DNA from: Candidatus Eiseniibacteriota bacterium
Lineage (GTDB): Bacteria; Joyebacterota; Joyebacteria; Joyebacterales; Joyebacteraceae
Reading direction: 5' to 3'
DNA length: 44,914 nt
NCBI GenBank assembly: GCA_030613615.1
Contig: JAUWLR010000005.1
Location: 1 to 44,914 of the forward strand
The position numbers were made by a program, and so were the translations under genes. The notes under the pieces are model-generated. The model made no database searches and was not told the DNA's origin. It saw only the letters and a program-made list of their open reading frames with translations. Below, one piece after another: positions 12,181 to 21,599 of the stretch; within the stretch, counting starts at the first letter, position 1; every line of letters begins with the position of its first letter.

Positions 12181-12639
12181 ATGAAGTTGTCCGCCTTTAC
12201 CAATGCGAAGCTCGTGAACCTGGCGCTGCCGGGCGGGAGCAAGGACGATATCCTGTCGTCGATGGCGGGACTGATAGCGAAATCCCCGAGTGTCACGGAC
12301 GGGGACCAGTTCCTGACGGACGTGCTGGCGAGAGAGAAGCTCGTGACCACCGGTGTGGGCTACGGAGTGGCCTTCCCTCATGCCAAGAGCACGGCGGTTC
12401 GGAACGTGGTGTTCGCGTTCGCCAGAACCACGCAGGACGTACCGTTCGACGCTCTTGACAGCAATCCCGTCAGGCTCATATTCCTCATTGCGGCCCCGAA
12501 GGAAACCGAGCCCTCGGGGGTGTATCTCAACCTGATGGCCAGGCTGTCATTCCTGATGAAGGACGAGAAGAAGCGGAGCGCACTGCTCGCGGCCGAGTCG
12601 GTCGAGGCCGTGTACGAGGTTCTCGATTCGGCGAGGTGA
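12181..12639 (+). CDS. PTS EIIA type-2 domain protein (PtsN-like)
   Basis: A 152-residue cytoplasmic single-domain protein of the mannitol/fructose EIIA family. The phosphorylatable histidine is in GVAFPHAKS (His67; PtsN of E. coli uses His73). The following FLIAAPKE and LMARLSFLMKDE are typical of the fold. GAGGA lies 8 bases before the ATG. No EIIB, EIIC, HPr or EI is nearby. It is therefore probably regulatory, like PtsN, signalling phosphorylation state to partners rather than carrying sugar. The next gene encodes a CBS-domain sensor, a pairing that suits a small signalling unit. Confidence 0.9.
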   Translation: MKLSAFTNAKLVNLALPGGSKDDILSSMAGLIAKSPSVTDGDQFLTDVLAREKLVTTGVGYGVAFPHAKSTAVRNVVFAFARTTQDVPFDALDSNPVRLIFLIAAPKETEPSGVYLNLMARLSFLMKDEKKRSALLAAESVEAVYEVLDSAR

Positions 12640-12707
12640 GCCGTCAACCCGGACCGGGCACGCTTCCTCGCGGCGCCGGTCGAGGCCTTCCCTAAGAAGG
12701 GCGACCA

Positions 12708-13178
12708 ATGGGCCTGAAGGCCAGAGACTACATGACCACGGACGTGGTTGCGGTGGGGCGGGCGGCGAACGTGGCTGAAATCGCTGCCCTGTTGAAGAAA
12801 CACCGCATAACCGGCGTCCCTGTAGTGGACGGGGAAAAACGCCTCCTCGGCCTCGTGACGCACGAGGAGCTCATCAACATCTTCGTCCCCCATTACCTCT
12901 CGATGTTCGACGAGCTGGCGTTTCTTGACGACCTCGGTGAGATCGAGGCCCAGACGATGGCCGAGATCGAGCCGACTCTGTTTCTTGCCGAGGACATCAT
13001 GGCAACCGACCTGATCACCGCGGGGCCCTCGACTTCGATCATGAAGGTCGCCGCGCTTCTGATTAACAGGAAACTCGTGCTCATTCCCGTCGTCGATGAG
13101 GAGGGGTGTGTCGTCGGGGTCGTCAGCAGGAATGACGTGAGTTCCGCCCTGACGCAGGCAGCATCGGAGGAGAGCTGA
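12708..13178 (+). CDS. tandem CBS-domain protein
   Basis: A 156-residue protein made of two CBS motifs (about 5-60 and 92-150): DYMTTDVVAVGRAANVAEI...GVPVVD...LLGLVTHEEL and DIMATDLITAGPSTSI...LIPVVD...VVGVVSRND. The pair folds as a Bateman module that binds adenosyl ligands. A 30-residue acidic linker holds the two halves apart. AAGG precedes the ATG. The stop overlaps the start of the C25 peptidase gene (TGATG), so they are coupled. What it regulates is unknown; the neighbouring EIIA and the sortase genes are the nearest candidates. Confidence 0.9.
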   Translation: MGLKARDYMTTDVVAVGRAANVAEIAALLKKHRITGVPVVDGEKRLLGLVTHEELINIFVPHYLSMFDELAFLDDLGEIEAQTMAEIEPTLFLAEDIMATDLITAGPSTSIMKVAALLINRKLVLIPVVDEEGCVVGVVSRNDVSSALTQAASEES

Positions 13179-16100
13179 TGGCGCGGAAACACGTGCCGGC
13201 CATGGGGGCGGCGCTCGTCGCCGTCCTTCTGATTTCTGGCGCTCTCGCAGCCGGGCCCAGGGTGGTGTCCTCGAACGAGGAGGGCATCGTCGTTGTCTAT
13301 CGGCCCGGCGCGGCAGTGCACGGTCGTGTGACCATCGGGGACAGCGAGTACACGACTCTGTATGTCGAGGGCTCGGACGCGATGGGCGTTCCGGGCGCCC
13401 CCGACGTGCCCGTCGTGCGCCTGACGCTCGCTGTGCCGGACTGCCGCGACATCGAACTCGCGGTTTCGACGAGCGGGAGTTCCACCCGTCAAGGCGTCAG
13501 GGTCCTTCCCGCGCTCACCACGGTTGAGGTGGGTAGTGGCGAGGTTAGCAGGTACGAATATGTCGAGGGCGAGCCGTACGCGCGCGAGGGTCTTTGGCCG
13601 CGGGCGGCCGCGTCGATGACCGAACCTCGGTGGCTGTCCAGGCAGAGAGTGGTTCACATCGAGTTCCATCCCTGTCAGGTCGATCCTGTGCGGGGCACGT
13701 CCGTCTCGCACGACGCGATAGAGGTGTCCCTGACCTTCCACGGTGTGCGCTCTCACACGCCGCCCCGAGGCACATCCGAGCGGTGGGAGAGGCTCTACCG
13801 GTCGGTGCTCGCCAACTATGAAAGCGGCAGAGCTTGGAGGACTCGTCCCGGCCCCGCGAGGGGCCGCGCGGACGAGTACTTCGACACGTCTTCCAACTGG
13901 CTCAAGCTCACGGTCGACAGAAGAGGGATCTACGGCCTCGGGTACGACGACCTGTCAGGGGCGGGAATTGACCCGGACGCGGTCGACCCGGCGTCAATCC
14001 GCGTGTTCACGGGGACGGGGCTCTCGCTTCCGCCCGACGTCACCGATCCGCGTCCCGATTGGATGGATGAGTGCACGGTCGCGGTCGTCGGAGGTGACGA
14101 CGGCGTGTTCGATTCTGGCGACCGGGTGGTCTTCTATGCCGTCGGTACGGACGCCTGGGTCGACGAACTGCCGCTCGATTCACCGGAGGAGCCGTACCAC
14201 GAGAACCGTTTCGCGGGCACGGCCGTCTACTGGATGACCTGGGAGAGTGAGGGGACCCCCTTCGCCGACCCGCCTCTCAGAATGGAGGTCGACGATCTCC
14301 AGGACGACCCGAACCCGGTTGTCGTGACCGACTACCGGGCGAGGGAGCACTTCGAGAAGAACACGTACGAGCGCCAAGGCCGCGGCGACAACTTCTTCAT
14401 GTACGAGATGAAGCTCCCGCGCCCCGAGCACTACTCCTTCTACGAGAAGCTGACGCACGTCGTCACAGGTTCCACCGGCCTCCTGAGAGCGAGGGTCGAC
14501 GGCAATTCCACCAGCCTCCCCGCGAACCCGGACCACATCGCGTACTTCTACCTGAACGACGTCGAGGCCTTCATCGGGGAGTGGAACGGCCACGCGACCC
14601 TCGTCTTCGAAGCCGACAATCTCCCGTTCAGGGACTACCTTCCCGAGGAGCCTGGGTTCGACTACAACATCTTCGATGTGTTCGTGCCTCGTGCCGACGA
14701 AGAGCACAGAGGCGACACCATCCTCATAGACTGGTTCGAGTTCGAGTACTGGCGCGTGCTCTGGGCGGACATGGACTCCGAGGACGGCGTCAACGACGAC
14801 CAGCTGGCCTTCGGGAGTTCGCTGCGGACCGGAGTGATCGAGTACGTGCTGGACGGCTTCGAGACCGGTGACGTCTCCGTATTCAAGGTCCTGGACCGCT
14901 ACACAGTGCGCACCGTTCCCGGCGTCACGACGTCCGAGTCGTCCCGCGGCTACGGCGCGACCTTCCAGGACGATGTGGCCGACACCGCGTCGTACCTGGC
15001 CGTTTCGGACGGCGGCTACCTGACGCCCGGTATCGAGAGGGACGTTCACGAGGGCTTGAGGTCCGACACAAACGTCGATTACGTCATGATCGTCTACGAC
15101 GGCTTCTACGACGAGGCGCTCCGGCTGAAGAACTACCGGGAGAGCGCCGGCGGCGGCGGTTACGATGTCATCTTGGCCAGAGTGTCCGACGTCTACGACG
15201 AGTTCTCGTGGGGCGTGGTTGATCCGACGGCCATCAGGGACTACCTCAAGTTCCTCTCCGACAACGCCGACGTGCCGCCTACCCACGCGCTCCTCCTGGG
15301 CGACTCCACATCCGACTACCGTCACTACCTGACGACGGGAATCGACTGCTTCATGCCGACGTACTACACGGGCGGCTCGTTGTACTGGCCGACCGACTTC
15401 TGGTTCGTCGGTTTCGGTGCCGTCAGCCAGTACGAGCCGGGCATGGCGCTCGGCAGGTTGTCGGTCCGGTCCTCCGGTGAGCTCGCGACGATCATCGACA
15501 AGATAGAGCGGTACGAAACTGAGACCGTGCAGGGGATCTGGAAGAACACCGTCGTCCTGATCGGTGATGACGAGTGGCGAGATCACCCCACCGACGGCTC
15601 CCAGCCGCACTTCGAGTACTCGCATACGCAGCAGGCCGAGCAGATATGCCGGGAGGTTCTCCCGTGGCCGCTCGACAGGCTGAAGATCTACCTGATGGAG
15701 TACGAGTTCGACGCCGCGTGGCACAAACCGGCCGCGCGAGTGGATCTCGTGGAAGCGTGGAACGACGGAGCCCTCATCCTCAACTACACGGGGCACGGCA
15801 ACGAGATCCTGATGGCTCACGAGCTCGTCTTCATCATCGATGACATCCCGAAGCTCAAGAACATTGACCGGCTGCCTCTCTTCTTCGCCGCGTCCTGCAG
15901 ACTGAACAAGTTCGACATGCCGAGCTCCGATTCCCTCGGCGAGCTTCTGGTCAAGTCGCCCGTCGGTGGGTCGGTAGCGTCGATCGGCAGCACGAGGGAT
16001 TCGGGTTCGGGATACAACTCGGCGCTCAACAGGAGTTTTCTCAGGAAGACCTTCGGCGAGCAGCGGGACGCTCCGACCGTCTTCCTGGACTTCGGGCAGG

Positions 16101-17230
16101 CGCTGCAGGCCGGGTTCATCGAGACGTCCACGGCTTACTCCATCTGGCGCAACAACACGAAGTTCGCGCTGATTGGCGATCCCGCCGCCACGTTCGTGTC
16201 TCCGAGCGGCGGGGGTGAGATAGATGAAGACGGCGTCGAGCCGATGCGCAGGCGGGATCACGTGACCGTCACGGGTACGAACACTGGCTCGACGGCGGGA
16301 GCGAGCGGAGTGGTGCTGGTCCGCGTGCTCGACACCGCCGACACCAGCGGCTACATCCAGCCGCAGACTCAGTACCATGTCGAGTACCAGCTCCCGGGCG
16401 AGGTTCTCTTCGAGGGGTCGGCTGTCGTGAACGGCGGCGACTTCTCGACGGAGTTCGTTGTGTCGGCGTTCGCCGAGGAGGGGCCGAACGGTCGCATCCG
16501 TGCCTACTTCTACGACGGTGAGAGCGACGGCTCGCTCTCCTTTGAGGAGGTGACCATCGCTGACAGCGTCGAGGTATCGGACGTAAGCGGGCCCGACATC
16601 TCGATGTCGTTCGAGGGCGGAGGGACGTCCGTCCTGCCGGGTGACGAGCTGGAGATACGGCTGTCGGACGAGAACGGCATCAATCTGATCCACCGGGACC
16701 CGGGAGACGGCATAGTCCTTCTGGTCGACGGTGGAGGGGACCCGACGGACATCACGGACCTGTTCGTGTACGATCTGGGTAGTTTCGACGAGGGCACCGT
16801 CGTCTATCCGCTGCCGTCGCTGGGGCTTGGGAATCACACGATCTCGGTCGCTGCCAGCGACAACATGGGCAACCGCTCGTCCAGGAACCTCCAGTTCGAG
16901 ATCGTGTCGTCCGCCGAATTCACGATCCGCAACGTCGCCAACTACCCGAACCCGTTCCGAAGTGGGGACGGTGAGGGAACCCGCATCATGTTCCAGCTCC
17001 CCGTGGTTGCTGCTGTGACGATCGACATCTTCACTGTGGGAGGCCGCCGGATTCGCCGCATCCACGATGTCGTCGGCACCGCGGGCGCCAACGAGGTCTA
17101 CTGGAGTGGTCTGGACGCCGAGGGCGACGAGCTGGCCAACGGGGTCTATCTGTACAGAATACACGCTGTGTCCGACGAGTACCGCGGAGACAAGGCTGAG
17201 GTCATAGGCAGCGCCGTGATCATGAGATAG
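13178..17230 (+). CDS. porU: C25-family peptidase, PorU-like type IX secretion sortase
   Basis: A 1350-residue secreted protein. A signal peptide (about 1-24) is followed by a gingipain-propeptide-like region (VTIGDSEYTTLYVEG, GAPDVPVVRLTLAVP). Next comes the block WLKLTVDRRGIYGLGYDDLSGAGI, which I associate with PorU homologues. The C25 domain holds the catalytic pair: His873 in NYTGHG and Cys907 in FAASCRLNKFD. Beta-rich domains follow, then a sorting-type tail from about 1248 (NYPNPF, TIDIFTVGGR, ANGVYLYRI). PorU removes C-terminal signals from type IX cargo and attaches the cargo at the cell surface; the PorV-like gene next door supports this role. A free gingipain-like protease is the alternative. 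Confidence 0.85.
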   Translation: MARKHVPAMGAALVAVLLISGALAAGPRVVSSNEEGIVVVYRPGAAVHGRVTIGDSEYTTLYVEGSDAMGVPGAPDVPVVRLTLAVPDCRDIELAVSTSGSSTRQGVRVLPALTTVEVGSGEVSRYEYVEGEPYAREGLWPRAAASMTEPRWLSRQRVVHIEFHPCQVDPVRGTSVSHDAIEVSLTFHGVRSHTPPRGTSERWERLYRSVLANYESGRAWRTRPGPARGRADEYFDTSSNWLKLTVDRRGIYGLGYDDLSGAGIDPDAVDPASIRVFTGTGLSLPPDVTDPRPDWMDECTVAVVGGDDGVFDSGDRVVFYAVGTDAWVDELPLDSPEEPYHENRFAGTAVYWMTWESEGTPFADPPLRMEVDDLQDDPNPVVVTDYRAREHFEKNTYERQGRGDNFFMYEMKLPRPEHYSFYEKLTHVVTGSTGLLRARVDGNSTSLPANPDHIAYFYLNDVEAFIGEWNGHATLVFEADNLPFRDYLPEEPGFDYNIFDVFVPRADEEHRGDTILIDWFEFEYWRVLWADMDSEDGVNDDQLAFGSSLRTGVIEYVLDGFETGDVSVFKVLDRYTVRTVPGVTTSESSRGYGATFQDDVADTASYLAVSDGGYLTPGIERDVHEGLRSDTNVDYVMIVYDGFYDEALRLKNYRESAGGGGYDVILARVSDVYDEFSWGVVDPTAIRDYLKFLSDNADVPPTHALLLGDSTSDYRHYLTTGIDCFMPTYYTGGSLYWPTDFWFVGFGAVSQYEPGMALGRLSVRSSGELATIIDKIERYETETVQGIWKNTVVLIGDDEWRDHPTDGSQPHFEYSHTQQAEQICREVLPWPLDRLKIYLMEYEFDAAWHKPAARVDLVEAWNDGALILNYTGHGNEILMAHELVFIIDDIPKLKNIDRLPLFFAASCRLNKFDMPSSDSLGELLVKSPVGGSVASIGSTRDSGSGYNSALNRSFLRKTFGEQRDAPTVFLDFGQALQAGFIETSTAYSIWRNNTKFALIGDPAATFVSPSGGGEIDEDGVEPMRRRDHVTVTGTNTGSTAGASGVVLVRVLDTADTSGYIQPQTQYHVEYQLPGEVLFEGSAVVNGGDFSTEFVVSAFAEEGPNGRIRAYFYDGESDGSLSFEEVTIADSVEVSDVSGPDISMSFEGGGTSVLPGDELEIRLSDENGINLIHRDPGDGIVLLVDGGGDPTDITDLFVYDLGSFDEGTVVYPLPSLGLGNHTISVAASDNMGNRSSRNLQFEIVSSAEFTIRNVANYPNPFRSGDGEGTRIMFQLPVVAAVTIDIFTVGGRRIRRIHDVVGTAGANEVYWSGLDAEGDELANGVYLYRIHAVSDEYRGDKAEVIGSAVIMR

Positions 17231-17294
17231 CCGGAGAGTCATCCCACGGGTTGGGCTTGCCCGCCGGCTGCCGTCGAAAGGGGACGTTCACGCA

Positions 17295-18281
17295 ATGATG
17301 AGAAAAGGACTACCGGTCGCGCTGCTTCTGATCGCGCTCTTTGCGCTGCCCGCTGCCGCGCAGGTGTCGATCGGAGGGGCGCAGTCGCTCTACATCCACC
17401 CGGGCGCGCGCCCGGCGGGCATGGGCGATGCTTTCGTATCGATATCCAACGACGCCACCGCCTGCTGGTGGAACCCCGCGGGGCTCGCCTTCCTCGAGGA
17501 GACCTACAACGTGTCGCTCATGCACTCCCGACTGGTTCCGGACTGGGAGGACGTCTACTACGAGTACGCCGCGTACGCGCAGAAGATCGAGGGGCTGGGG
17601 ACGATCGCAGGGTCGCTCATCTACCTGACGTACGGCGAGCAGCAGGCGACCACGCCAGACGACCCGATCCCGTACACGACCTTCCGCTCCTATGAGGTCA
17701 TACCATCGGTCGCCTACGGAGCCACGATCGGCGACAACATTGGTATCGGTATCAACCTCAAGTTCGTCTACGTGGATCTGGCGCCCGCGGGCGTCACCGT
17801 AGAGGGAAAGGCGGGCTCGGGAACGACCTTCGCCGCCGACTTCGGAGCGCTGTGGCGGCTGATGGACGGCAGGTGGAACGTGGCTGGCGCGCTGCAGCAC
17901 GTCGGTCCCAAGATCGCATACATCGACGAGGAGCAGAAGGACCCGTTGCCCAGGAATCTCAAGCTGGGAACGTCCTACAAAATCCTTGATGACGAGATGA
18001 ACGAGCTGACCGTGTCTGTCGACTACAACAAGTCGATGGTCATCGTCGAGGACATCGTGGACCCGTCGCTCGGGGTCGTTCTCAACTTCGGTGCCGAGTA
18101 CCGTTACTACGATCTCTTCGCTCTCCGGGGAGGCTACGTCTACGACGATGACGGAGAGATCAAGGATTTCGCCTTCGGCATGGGGCTCAATTACAGGAAC
18201 TTCGCGTTCGACATCGCCAACGTCCCGCAGGCCGAGGGGCTCAAGAGGCCGTTCAGGTTCTCGCTGACGGCGGCGTTCTAG
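17295..18281 (+). CDS. porV: PorV/PorQ-family outer-membrane protein
   Basis: A 328-residue predicted 14-strand FadL-type barrel of the PorV/UPF0164 family. The signal peptide (MMRKGLPVALLLIALFALPAAAQ) is followed by the family signature GARPAGMGDAFVSISNDATACWWNPAGLAF at about 37-66. The protein ends in TAAF, a typical barrel end. In the type IX system PorV shuttles cargo from the SprA translocon to PorU. Here it follows the PorU-like gene by 64 bases and precedes a protease with a sorting tail, which fits that job. Two adjacent ATGs (17295, 17298) are possible starts. Confidence 0.88.
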   Translation: MMRKGLPVALLLIALFALPAAAQVSIGGAQSLYIHPGARPAGMGDAFVSISNDATACWWNPAGLAFLEETYNVSLMHSRLVPDWEDVYYEYAAYAQKIEGLGTIAGSLIYLTYGEQQATTPDDPIPYTTFRSYEVIPSVAYGATIGDNIGIGINLKFVYVDLAPAGVTVEGKAGSGTTFAADFGALWRLMDGRWNVAGALQHVGPKIAYIDEEQKDPLPRNLKLGTSYKILDDEMNELTVSVDYNKSMVIVEDIVDPSLGVVLNFGAEYRYYDLFALRGGYVYDDDGEIKDFAFGMGLNYRNFAFDIANVPQAEGLKRPFRFSLTAAF

Positions 18282-18330
18282 CGGACACCGCGCGGGCTCG
18301 ACCCGAATCCGAGAGAGGTGTGATCCCACG

Positions 18331-21300
18331 ATGACCCGACCCGGCAACCTCGATCGCTCCGTCACCGGAGCCGCGGCCGCACTTGTCGCCGTGGCGCTCT
18401 TCCTGTCGTCCGCCGCCGGCGACGTCCTGATCTGCCGGAAGGATCTTCCGCCGGGCGGCACCGTCATCGAGGGGGCTCACAAGGTCTTCGCCGACGAGGT
18501 GCCCGAGACCGGCGCGATCGAACTTGCCGCTTCGCGGGGGCGGTTGCGGGACGGCAGAACGACCGTCCGCCTTCTGGCCCTGCGCGTCGCGTTTCAGCCG
18601 GACAACGACCCCCGCAGCACGGGTGACGGCCGCTTCGACTACTCGGAGTTTCAGGAGAATACGTTCGACAGCCCGCCGCACGACAAACTGTACTTCGAAC
18701 TCCACATGACGGCGCTCGACAACTACTACGGGTCGGTCTCCTACGACAACCTCGAGATCGAGTTCGATGTCGTCCCGGCGGAGGCCGAGTCGGCCTACGT
18801 GCTGCCGCACCAGATGGGGTACTACCACGACTACTCGGAAGAGCAGGTCTGGTACGTGAGCCAGGTGGAGAAGTTCACGAGAGACGCGTTCGCGGCCGCC
18901 GACACGTCGGACTCCATCGATTTCTCGCAGTACGACGGCTTCATTCTTTTCCACGCGGGCGCCGACTGGCAGAGCGACATCAATTTCGATTCCCCGTTCG
19001 ATCTGCCGTCCGCGCACATCATGCTCGGCGAGCCCATTCTCGTGAACGACGGCGCAGTGGAGGTGTGGAGCGCCGCGATAATGCCGGAGACCTCGTGCCA
19101 GGACGGCCTGACCATGGTCCTGAACGGGACGCTCGTCCACGAGGTGGGACACACGCTGGGGCTTCCGGATCTCTACAACGTCTCCAACTTCTTCCCGGCC
19201 ATCGGCATGTGGGGCATCATGGACTCCGGCGGCAGCATCGGCATGAACTCGCCGTGGGGGTGGGCCTACGGGCTCATACCGGCCTCGCCGTGCGCGTGGT
19301 CGAAGGAGTATCTGGGTTGGCTTGACCCCGTGGTGCTCCTCGACGACGCCGACGACATCCAGGTCATGGCGACCGAGCTCAGAGGACCCGGGTCCAGGCT
19401 CTTCAAGATCCCCATCACGAGCGACGAGTACTTCCTGATAGAGAACAGGCTGGACGACATCGGGCACGACAACACAGTCGCTATCGACGTCGCCGAGGAG
19501 CGAGGCGTCGTTCTGGAGCCCGTGGATCCGTTCCTGGACCCTCTGGAGCCGAATCACGAGTACGACTTCCTGCTTCCCGGGCCGGGTATGCTCATCTACC
19601 ACATCGACGACACCCGCGTTCTGCCGGGCCTCATGCCCTGGGACACGGTCAACGCCGACCGTCACCGTCTGGGCGTCGCCGTCGAAGAGGCCGACGGCAT
19701 CATGGACCTGGGCAACATCAACAGCTTCTACTGGGCGGGCAGCAGGTACGATCCCTTCTTCGCGGCCCCCAACGAGTTCGGCGAGCCGACACACAACACG
19801 CGGTTCTCGTGGGACACCTATCCCTCGACCGACACCAACATGGGGGCCAGGACGTACGTCACGGTCGCCGACATATCCGACACAGGCAACGTCATGACCA
19901 TGGACGTCCGGTTCGATCGGTGGAAGGACGGGTGGCCCATCGACCTGGACGAGCCGCTCGGCACGATGACGCCCCGCGTCGCCGATCTGGACGGTGACGG
20001 CGACGGTGAGGTCATCGTGGCGGCGACGAGCGGCAACGTCTATGCGTGGCATCACGACGGGACGCCGGTCATCCCGATGTCTGGTGTGTTCGGCCGCTTT
20101 GCCGTCGCCCCCGGAGGGATCGGCCGTTCGCCCTCGGTGGCCGACCTCGACGGCGACGGCGACGCGGAGGTCATCGTAGCTTCCAGGGCCGGTTCGCTGT
20201 ACGTCTGGGATCACACAGACAACAACGGCGACGGGTACGCCGACCTGCACTCTATCGAGTACCCGCTGGCGCTGGACGGGCCCGCCAGCTCGGTGCCGGT
20301 TGCCTCCAACTTCGATCACACGCCGGGGCTCGAGATCGCTGTCGCGTCCGGAGGAGGGAACCTCAACGTCGTTGACAGCGAGGGGGTGCACCTGGGCACC
20401 TCGCCCTATTCGTTCGGTCACCTGGTTCTTGAGGACGTGTGCATAGCCGCGGGAGATCTCGACGACGACGGGCTCTCCGAGATCGTGACGTCTACGACCA
20501 ACCGCGGATGGATCGCGGCCCTGAACGTCGACGGGAGTTCCGTCGCGGGATGGCCCGTGGTCGTCGACGCGTGGGAGCGCAAGACGGCGCAGATCGTCGT
20601 CGGCGACATCGACCGGGCGCGTAACGGTTTGCCTGAGGTTGTCGCCGTGGGTTCCGGAGGGACCGTCCACGTGTGGGACAGCGCGGGCCGTGAGCTTCCC
20701 GGGTGGCCGGTCGACCTTCGCAAGAGGGTCGAAGCGCGCCCCTCGCTGGGCGACCTCGACGGAGACGGGTACCTCGAGATAGTCGTTCCCGCCGGTTCGG
20801 CCGCCGTCGCGGGATTGCGGGCCAACGGCACCCGCGTCGAGAACTGGCCCCTCGTGACCGACGGGGGAGATAGTACGCGCCCCGCGGGCGCGTCCGCGCT
20901 CATCGGGGACATGGACGGAGACGGCGCGCTGGACGTGCTGTCGGCCGGCCCGGGCGGAAGCATGTTCCTCTGCGACGCCGTCAGCGGAGAAGTGATTCCA
21001 GGTTGGCCCTACTCGTCCGACCCCGCGCTCGGCACGCCGTGGGCGGGCGACATTGACGACGACGGCCAGCTGGACATCCTGGCCGTGGGCACCTCGGGGC
21101 GAGTTCTTCTGATGGGACTGCCATACGCGCACGAAGCGGGGTCCATGATCTGGTCCACCGAAGGCGGGAGCGCGTCGGGAGAGGGAGCGTACCCCGATTC
21201 GATCCTCCCGGGCGAACCGGGGCCGACCGGGGAGCTGCTGTCGGCGGAGCGGACTTACTGCTATCCGAACCCTGCCGAGAGGTCCGATCTCACCATCAGG

Positions 21301-21546
21301 GTCTTCCTGGAGGAGGAGGCGGACATCGAGGTCGAGATACTGGACGTCGCCGGAGAGGTCGTAGCGCGGTTGGAGCGGGAGGGCGATCTCACGGTCAACG
21401 AGATCACGTGGAGCACATCGGGCGTCGCGAGCGGGCTCTACATCGTCCGCGTCAAGGTCATCGATCCTCTCGACGCATACTACGCGGGGCTTGGCAGGCC
21501 GCCCCGGTCGGAATCGAAGGCAATGAAGGTCGCGGTTATCAGGTAG
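18331..21546 (+). CDS. M6-family secreted metallopeptidase with FG-GAP propeller and sorting tail
   Basis: A 1071-residue exported protein. The signal peptide covers about 1-30. The M6 (immune-inhibitor-A-like) peptidase domain has the zinc motif HEVGHTLGLPD with His270, Glu271 and His274. Residues about 547-930 hold eight FG-GAP/VCBS-type repeats, several with the calcium-loop form DLDGDGD or DMDGDG, which would build a beta-propeller. A C-terminal sorting-type domain (YPNPAERSD, VEILDVAGEVV, SGLYIVRVKV) starts near 974. The tail and position make it a likely cargo of the adjacent PorU/PorV pair. GAGAGGTG lies about 11 bases before the ATG. The substrate is unknown. Confidence 0.88.
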   Translation: MTRPGNLDRSVTGAAAALVAVALFLSSAAGDVLICRKDLPPGGTVIEGAHKVFADEVPETGAIELAASRGRLRDGRTTVRLLALRVAFQPDNDPRSTGDGRFDYSEFQENTFDSPPHDKLYFELHMTALDNYYGSVSYDNLEIEFDVVPAEAESAYVLPHQMGYYHDYSEEQVWYVSQVEKFTRDAFAAADTSDSIDFSQYDGFILFHAGADWQSDINFDSPFDLPSAHIMLGEPILVNDGAVEVWSAAIMPETSCQDGLTMVLNGTLVHEVGHTLGLPDLYNVSNFFPAIGMWGIMDSGGSIGMNSPWGWAYGLIPASPCAWSKEYLGWLDPVVLLDDADDIQVMATELRGPGSRLFKIPITSDEYFLIENRLDDIGHDNTVAIDVAEERGVVLEPVDPFLDPLEPNHEYDFLLPGPGMLIYHIDDTRVLPGLMPWDTVNADRHRLGVAVEEADGIMDLGNINSFYWAGSRYDPFFAAPNEFGEPTHNTRFSWDTYPSTDTNMGARTYVTVADISDTGNVMTMDVRFDRWKDGWPIDLDEPLGTMTPRVADLDGDGDGEVIVAATSGNVYAWHHDGTPVIPMSGVFGRFAVAPGGIGRSPSVADLDGDGDAEVIVASRAGSLYVWDHTDNNGDGYADLHSIEYPLALDGPASSVPVASNFDHTPGLEIAVASGGGNLNVVDSEGVHLGTSPYSFGHLVLEDVCIAAGDLDDDGLSEIVTSTTNRGWIAALNVDGSSVAGWPVVVDAWERKTAQIVVGDIDRARNGLPEVVAVGSGGTVHVWDSAGRELPGWPVDLRKRVEARPSLGDLDGDGYLEIVVPAGSAAVAGLRANGTRVENWPLVTDGGDSTRPAGASALIGDMDGDGALDVLSAGPGGSMFLCDAVSGEVIPGWPYSSDPALGTPWAGDIDDDGQLDILAVGTSGRVLLMGLPYAHEAGSMIWSTEGGSASGEGAYPDSILPGEPGPTGELLSAERTYCYPNPAERSDLTIRVFLEEEADIEVEILDVAGEVVARLEREGDLTVNEITWSTSGVASGLYIVRVKVIDPLDAYYAGLGRPPRSESKAMKVAVIR

Positions 21547-21555
21547 GCGGTGCGG

Positions 21556-21579
21556 ATGAAGTTCAGGCGGTGCGAATGA
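21556..21579 (+). CDS. mini-ORF 1 (7 codons) of the tandem start array
   Basis: Starts at the ATG of repeat copy 1, encodes MKFRRCE and stops at TGA 21577-21579, which overlaps the ATG of copy 2 as ATGA. There is only a weak purine-rich site ahead. It may be translated and pass ribosomes on by re-initiation, or be a passive by-product of the repeat. No protein function is proposed. Confidence 0.35.
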   Translation: MKFRRCE

Positions 21580-21599
21580 AGTTCAGGTGGTGCGGATGA
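21576..21599 (+). CDS. mini-ORF 2 (7 codons) of the tandem start array
   Basis: Starts at the ATG of repeat copy 2, encodes MKFRWCG and stops at TGA 21597-21599, overlapping the start of the next full gene as ATGA. With mini-ORF 1 it forms a chain of stop-start overlaps between the M6 peptidase gene and its neighbour. Confidence 0.35.
   Translation: MKFRWCG

Noticed and set aside
14180-17242. 1020-codon open frame on the minus strand opposite the C25 peptidase gene
   Set aside because: Same antisense artefact of high GC. The + strand frame has a signal peptide, catalytic motifs and a sorting tail.
18253-21132. 959-codon open frame on the minus strand opposite the M6 peptidase gene
   Set aside because: Mirror of the repeat-rich + strand gene; no recognisable domains and no start signal.
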